The notes under the pieces: model-generated
Databases searched by the model: none
What the model saw: only the letters and a program-made list of their open reading frames with translations
Told to the model about the DNA's origin: nothing
Shown: one piece after another, positions 60,801 through 64,000 of the stretch
Layout: the number at the start of each line of letters is the position of its first letter
How positions within the stretch are numbered: position 1 is the stretch's first letter
Position numbers and translations under genes: made by a program
Assembly (NCBI GenBank): GCA_045600225.1
Contig: JAZRXL010000022.1
Coordinates: 1-64,000, forward strand
Direction: 5' to 3'
DNA from: UBA1181 sp045600225
GTDB lineage: Bacteria > Bacteroidota > Bacteroidia > Bacteroidales > Paludibacteraceae
Length of the DNA: 64,000 bases

Positions 60801-63271
60801 CTTCTACAGAGGGCAGTAGAGCCATCGTTACCATCTGCAATAGTGCCGGTATATTGGATATGAAATTTATTGAGTGTACAGGCAGTCAAACTTCTGTCAG
60901 CCTCAATATAACTGATAAGATGTTACCTAACGTATACGCTTATGTGTCGTTAATCCAACCATACCAACATGAAGGTAATGATCTTCCAATCCGTCTATAC
61001 GGAGTTAAGCCATTAATGGTAACTTCAAAAGAGAGTAAACTGAATCCGATTATTACTGCAAGTGATGAGGTAAAACCATTAACCAAATACACGGTAAAAG
61101 TAAGTGAAAAGGAAGGAAAGAAAATGGCATACACATTAGCTATAGTTGATGAAGGATTGTTGGATCTTACCCATTTCCAAACACCAAATGCTTGGCCTGT
61201 ATTCTTCGCGAAAGAGGCTATGAGTATGCGTATGTGGGATTTATACAACCATGTGTGTGGCGCTTTTGGCGGTAGGATAGACCAAATGTTCAGTGTCGGA
61301 GGTGACGAGGCTTTGAATGGAGGACCTAAAGCAGTTGTAAACCGATTCACACCAATGGTTTACTTCAACGGACCATTTGTAGTAGAGAAGGGAAAAACAA
61401 ATACACATGAAATTGATGTACCAAACTACAACGGAAGAGTGCGCGTTATGGTAGTTGCAACAGATGGAGAAGCCTATGGTTCTGCCGAAAAATCTACATT
61501 TGTGAAAAAGCCTTTGATGGTAACAGGTACCATGCCAAGACAGATAGGAGTGAACGATGAAATGACAGTCTCTGCAACTCTATTCACAGATGGGAAGGTA
61601 AAGAGCGTAAAAACGACTTTAGAATGTACTGGAAACCTGCAAGTTATAGGCAACAATACAGCTACCACAGAGTTCTCGGAAGCAGGAGATAAGACTGTTC
61701 AGTTTAAAGTTAAGGCAGGAGACAAGGGAGGTACAGGTCGCGTATCAATCAAGTGTACATCTACATCCGATAATGCATCGTACATCACAGATATTACCAT
61801 ACGATCAGTTAGCAATACTCTCAAGAATGTGAAAACATACTCTTTGAAGGCAGGAGAACAGTGGGAAGAGAAGATTACAGCTCCAGGAAGCGAACAACAA
61901 GTCATTCGTATGGAAGCATCTTCTGTTCAACCTTTGAATATGGCCAGCCGTATTGATGAATTGATCAGATATCCACACGGATGTGCAGAACAAATCACAT
62001 CTAAAGCATTCCCTCAGCTCTATTTGTCAGAGTTCGCTCAACTATCATCAGAACAAAAACAAGAGGTAGAAAACAATGTGAAGACTGTGATCAACAAACT
62101 GGCAAAATATCAAACCAACGACGGAGGTATGGCCTATTGGCCAGGATCTAGCTATCCAGACCGTTGGGTCTCCGCTTATGTCTTGTTATTCCTTGATAAA
62201 GCATCAGAAAAGGGTTATTATGTGAATGATAAGATGAAAAAGAATCTTGCTAAATATGTTGCTTCACAAGCAAGAAACTGGAAGGCTGGTTCTGGTAGTT
62301 ACGATGCTCATACAGCTGCATTCTCTCTTTATGCTTTGGCCTCTGTGAATGCACCAGAAAAGAGTACCATGAACAGAATGAAAGAAGATGCGGCTAAATT
62401 AAGCGACAATGACGTGAACCTTCTTTCTGCATCTTATGCGTTAATCGGACAAGCATCTGTTGCAAAACAACTTCTTCGACAGCCAACCAATAGTGATTAT
62501 AACTACTGGTGTGAACCAAGTGTAAGCAATGTTATTGCCTTCACATTGGCAAATGATGTTCGATCTTCTGAATATGCAGAAGCTCTTCGTAAAGAGTTGG
62601 TCTCTGACGAATGGATGTCAACAAGAAAAGCCTCCATGGCAATGCACGCCATGAACATTTTCTACAAAAAGAATGCTTTTGTTGATGAGTTGAAGTTCGT
62701 TGCAAAAGTGAACAAAAAGGAAATTGCAGATGTCAATAGCAAAACAATGAGTTGGAATGGCATTTTGGCTAAGGATGAAAAACAAGTAAATGCAAGTGTA
62801 ACGAACAAATCAAAAGGTGTAATGTTCCTTACTGTTGCTTCTGAAGGATTGGCAATTCAAGAACCAATCGAAGCTCATGAAAATGGAGTATCCGTAAAGG
62901 TTAGTTACCAAATGGATAACAAGTGTGTCGATTTAGACGAAGTGCCGCAAGGCGCAACACTAAAGGCTATTGTCACTGTTACCAATACTTACGGCAAAAA
63001 CATAGAGAATTTGGCAGTAACACATATTTTACCTTCCGGTTTTGAAGCCTTGAAGAGCCAAACGGATTCTAAAATAAACTACGTAGATTTGAGAGACGAT
63101 AGGGTATTGAGTTACATCGATTTTCTTGGCAAAGGTTCGTCAACAACAATCATAGTCGATCTATCAGCCACTTATGCAGGTAAGTACTATGTGCCATCTA
63201 TCTTCGCAGAAGCGATGTACAACAATAAAATCAATGGACGCACACGAAGCGGTGAATGCATTGTCAAATAA
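57824..63271 (+). CDS. Bacterial alpha-2-macroglobulin lipoprotein with thioester motif
   Basis: An 1815-residue lipoprotein (signal ending LAFCQCSSKDG; lipid on one of the adjacent cysteines). Ig-like macroglobulin domains fill the first half. The MG2 region is marked GLKGYIYGERGVWRPGDTLH (about residue 605), and the A2M family domain is recognised by YTLAIVDEGLLDLT. The thioester site is intact: HGCAEQ with Cys1387, followed by an alpha-alpha toroid domain (TNDGGMAYWPGSSYPDRWVS). The thioester would trap attacking proteases covalently in the periplasm. Beside pbpC, the pair is thought to protect and repair the wall after damage. Confidence 0.95.
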   Translation: MKHYFFAFILSIIALAFCQCSSKDGKGAVPEFNEHVDGFTSGRISRKASAFLILATDIESSRLQELDPNKFMSISPSAKGSFSFADAHTIVFKPQGDLSYNTVYTITADLNKIFKDDSKDFSFSFETYPFQMSATMDSFDETENDEYVYTFHIRTLDEEDPDVVHSLITHSAGESAKVEWTKENQYLHEMKISFTPKAEGLLTLSSVENSTYNVKDEQLISVDIPNPNTLSVYDIRYVSDETKYIEVAFNKQLDKNQNMMGLAYIEDNKSKAVEVSGNKIKLFPDTNKDKNEVVVHLSKNIRSKNGKLLGENIERTVQIVIEKPKVEFIGDGTIIPQTDQVIVPFRAIYTKGVKVYVYKIYSHNIGKMLASEDINGVESLGVVGRPVAVTTFYMDESSDFSRWHNYALDLSNLVKTEPGCIYHIELKLDQRLSAWPCDSVIVVDKEEMAKEDQLKFAEISDRFDSEIYYYYPSYWIDWSEYNYKEKDDPCTKSYYLDKYCSKNVLATNIGLTALSPSANKLTVVASNLLTAKPYSGIEVEVYNRQSHLFAKGITDSDGRVDITTDGKEGKAFFIMARKNDDVSCLRVKRGEELSTSTFDVSGAEIQRGLKGYIYGERGVWRPGDTLHLSFMLNDREKSLPENHPVVMELVNPLGQTYRKMTKNNGQMGIYTFNIPTEPSDLTGSWLVNVQVGGTVFSKRIRIETIKPNRLKIDLKLPKELTYGEVYSPLHTEWLNGSKAHNQKYEISANFVSGKTSFTNWKEYEFDDPTKSFQTKEEELASGVTNESGNANVSIITAVRENAPGKLRCSVNTRVYEESGEFSTDAQILDYSPYERYVGIKMPKSKKEGFIPTGSEQKFELVALSSDGAPQNNVTLNVSVYRVEWYWWWNCSSYELANYTTDSYNDPVKTFTVSTNSQGKASFNLNFPDRDWGTYLIHVKDKYGEHSTGTLAYFDYPYLTAPRSMDGRETSSTLSINTDKDEYQPGETATINIPSTEGSRAIVTICNSAGILDMKFIECTGSQTSVSLNITDKMLPNVYAYVSLIQPYQHEGNDLPIRLYGVKPLMVTSKESKLNPIITASDEVKPLTKYTVKVSEKEGKKMAYTLAIVDEGLLDLTHFQTPNAWPVFFAKEAMSMRMWDLYNHVCGAFGGRIDQMFSVGGDEALNGGPKAVVNRFTPMVYFNGPFVVEKGKTNTHEIDVPNYNGRVRVMVVATDGEAYGSAEKSTFVKKPLMVTGTMPRQIGVNDEMTVSATLFTDGKVKSVKTTLECTGNLQVIGNNTATTEFSEAGDKTVQFKVKAGDKGGTGRVSIKCTSTSDNASYITDITIRSVSNTLKNVKTYSLKAGEQWEEKITAPGSEQQVIRMEASSVQPLNMASRIDELIRYPHGCAEQITSKAFPQLYLSEFAQLSSEQKQEVENNVKTVINKLAKYQTNDGGMAYWPGSSYPDRWVSAYVLLFLDKASEKGYYVNDKMKKNLAKYVASQARNWKAGSGSYDAHTAAFSLYALASVNAPEKSTMNRMKEDAAKLSDNDVNLLSASYALIGQASVAKQLLRQPTNSDYNYWCEPSVSNVIAFTLANDVRSSEYAEALRKELVSDEWMSTRKASMAMHAMNIFYKKNAFVDELKFVAKVNKKEIADVNSKTMSWNGILAKDEKQVNASVTNKSKGVMFLTVASEGLAIQEPIEAHENGVSVKVSYQMDNKCVDLDEVPQGATLKAIVTVTNTYGKNIENLAVTHILPSGFEALKSQTDSKINYVDLRDDRVLSYIDFLGKGSSTTIIVDLSATYAGKYYVPSIFAEAMYNNKINGRTRSGECIVK

Positions 63272-63288
63272 GGATTAACTCCAATAAA

Positions 63289-63327
63289 AAAGGCAGTCAT
63301 TTATTCGAAAGAGTAAATGACTGCTTT
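63289..63327. terminator. Terminator between the macroglobulin and alanine racemase genes
   Basis: AAAGGCAGTCATTTA pairs with TAAATGACTGCTTTT around nine bases, followed by TGTTTTT on the plus strand and A/T-rich sequence on the other. Confidence 0.88.
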
Positions 63328-63376
63328 TGTTTTTAAACGTCTTTATATCCCTTGTGCAATAGGACGGGGTACTAAA

Positions 63377-64000
63377 TTACTCCCTAAAATAGACTCTCTT
63401 CACTCGTCTTGAAATGGTAGAAAGGATTTCGTATGAGATTGTACCCAATAGATCTGCCATATTTTGAATAGGGTTTCCTTTACCGAAGATAGTAACTGTG
63501 TCACCCTCTTTCACGTTAGGCACATCCGTCAAGTCTATCATACATACATCCATACAGATATTACCCACAATAGGGGCGTATACTCCGTTTACCAACACTT
63601 TCCATGCTCTGTTACCCAACTTACGGTTCAACCCGTCTGCATAACCAATAGGAATAGCACCAATAAGAGAGTCTCTTGTAAGCGTACCTTTGCGACTATA
63701 CCCAATCGTATCTTCTTTAACCACTCTTCGTAATTGTAATATCTTGGTTTTCAACGAACAAACCTCCTCAAGCACATTAGGTTGTATAGCGCTCATACCG
63801 TAATGTCCGATACCAAGGCGAACCATATCAAACTGATAATCACTAAAACGTTCTATACCAGCAGAGTTAAGAATATGTACTAATATTTTATGAGAGAAGG
63901 CTGAAGTAATCTTATCCTTTGCCTCTGTAAATATAGCAATCTGTTGTTTTGTGAAATCATCAAACTTAGCGTCATCTGAACCAACTAAATGAGAGAACAC
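63377..64000 (-). CDS. Alanine racemase, C-terminal part, probably of a MurF-Alr fusion
   Basis: The frame is open at the window edge; 207 residues are visible and it ends at 63377. The sequence is the second half of alanine racemase: HILNSAGIERF, FDMVRLGIGHYGM, KEDTIGYSRKGTL, IGAIPIGYADGLNRKLGN (catalytic Tyr region), VGNICMDVCMIDL and ISRRVKRVYFRE at the end. The enzyme makes D-alanine for peptidoglycan. In Bacteroidota this domain is commonly the C-terminal half of a protein whose N-terminal half is MurF; that half, if present, lies outside the window. The listed Met at the edge is internal, not a start. Confidence 0.9.
   Translation of the reverse strand: MFSHLVGSDDAKFDDFTKQQIAIFTEAKDKITSAFSHKILVHILNSAGIERFSDYQFDMVRLGIGHYGMSAIQPNVLEEVCSLKTKILQLRRVVKEDTIGYSRKGTLTRDSLIGAIPIGYADGLNRKLGNRAWKVLVNGVYAPIVGNICMDVCMIDLTDVPNVKEGDTVTIFGKGNPIQNMADLLGTISYEILSTISRRVKRVYFRE

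Noticed and set aside
1..64000. rRNA, tRNA, CRISPR array, riboswitch, intact insertion sequence
   Set aside because: Intergenic regions were read for cloverleaf ends, regular repeats, known riboswitch cores and transposase motifs; none was found by eye, though a covariance search was not possible.

Overview
The window is a chromosomal segment from an AT-rich Bacteroidota genome, most likely order Bacteroidales. Four things support this. Most transcription units start behind the Bacteroidota -7 box TAnnTTTG. The trp operon has the order trpB-E-G-D-C-F-A. Glutamine synthetase is type III, and meso-diaminopimelate is made through DapL and DapF. Two secreted giants end in type IX secretion (T9SS) sorting domains, one of type A and one of type B. 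The presence of T9SS cargo argues against Bacteroides itself and for a T9SS-bearing Bacteroidales lineage; I cannot go below order level.

Layout. 1-1 kb: edge of a small unknown gene and an outer-membrane barrel. 1.3-4 kb: asnA overlapping an S41 C-terminal processing protease. 4.2-10.9 kb (minus): complete trp operon headed by a 33-residue Cys-rich leader ORF and an intrinsic terminator. 10.9-13.7 kb (minus): der, an MgtC/DUF4010 membrane protein and a DUF4250 protein; era and aspS diverge on the plus strand. 16.7-17.9 kb: a lipoprotein with Asp-box repeats, then a broken Fic-domain remnant. 17.9-35.4 kb: nitrogen assimilation, comprising a long PurF-type amidotransferase (minus), gltB-gltD-asnB, then dapF-dapL-torF-like porin-glnK-amtB-glnN. 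35.6-36.6 kb: an Lrp/AsnC regulator and a small winged-helix protein. 36.8-41.5 kb: two SGNH hydrolases and an MBOAT acyltransferase forming an O-acetylation cassette. 41.5-45 kb: a T9SS-exported CotH-kinase/lamin-tail protein and a nuclease relic. 45.4-49.5 kb: PPi-dependent phosphofructokinase, a Sel1-repeat lipoprotein, a free-standing transcription unit with a 19-codon ORF, and a DUF1508 protein. 49.6-64 kb: CCA-adding enzyme, a small basic protein, a 1370-residue T9SS type-B repeat protein, the pbpC plus alpha-2-macroglobulin pair, and the C-terminal part of alanine racemase (probably MurF-Alr), cut by the window edge.

How it works together. The 17.9-36 kb block holds ammonium uptake (AmtB), its PII partner (GlnK), glutamine synthesis (GlnN), GOGAT (GltBD) and enzymes that spend glutamine or glutamate (AsnB, the PurF-like enzyme, DapL). 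asnA and gltB share an exact 13-base sequence upstream of their -7 boxes. Three intercistronic hairpins (gltB/gltD, dapL/torF, amtB/glnN) could set different expression levels inside these operons.

The best candidates for undescribed biology are the Trp-less, Cys-rich leader ORF whose stop codon nearly touches the trp terminator, and the compact unit at 48.77-49.0 kb with its own promoter, 19-codon ORF, stop codon in a hairpin loop and terminator. I saw no rRNA, tRNA, CRISPR array or intact mobile element.
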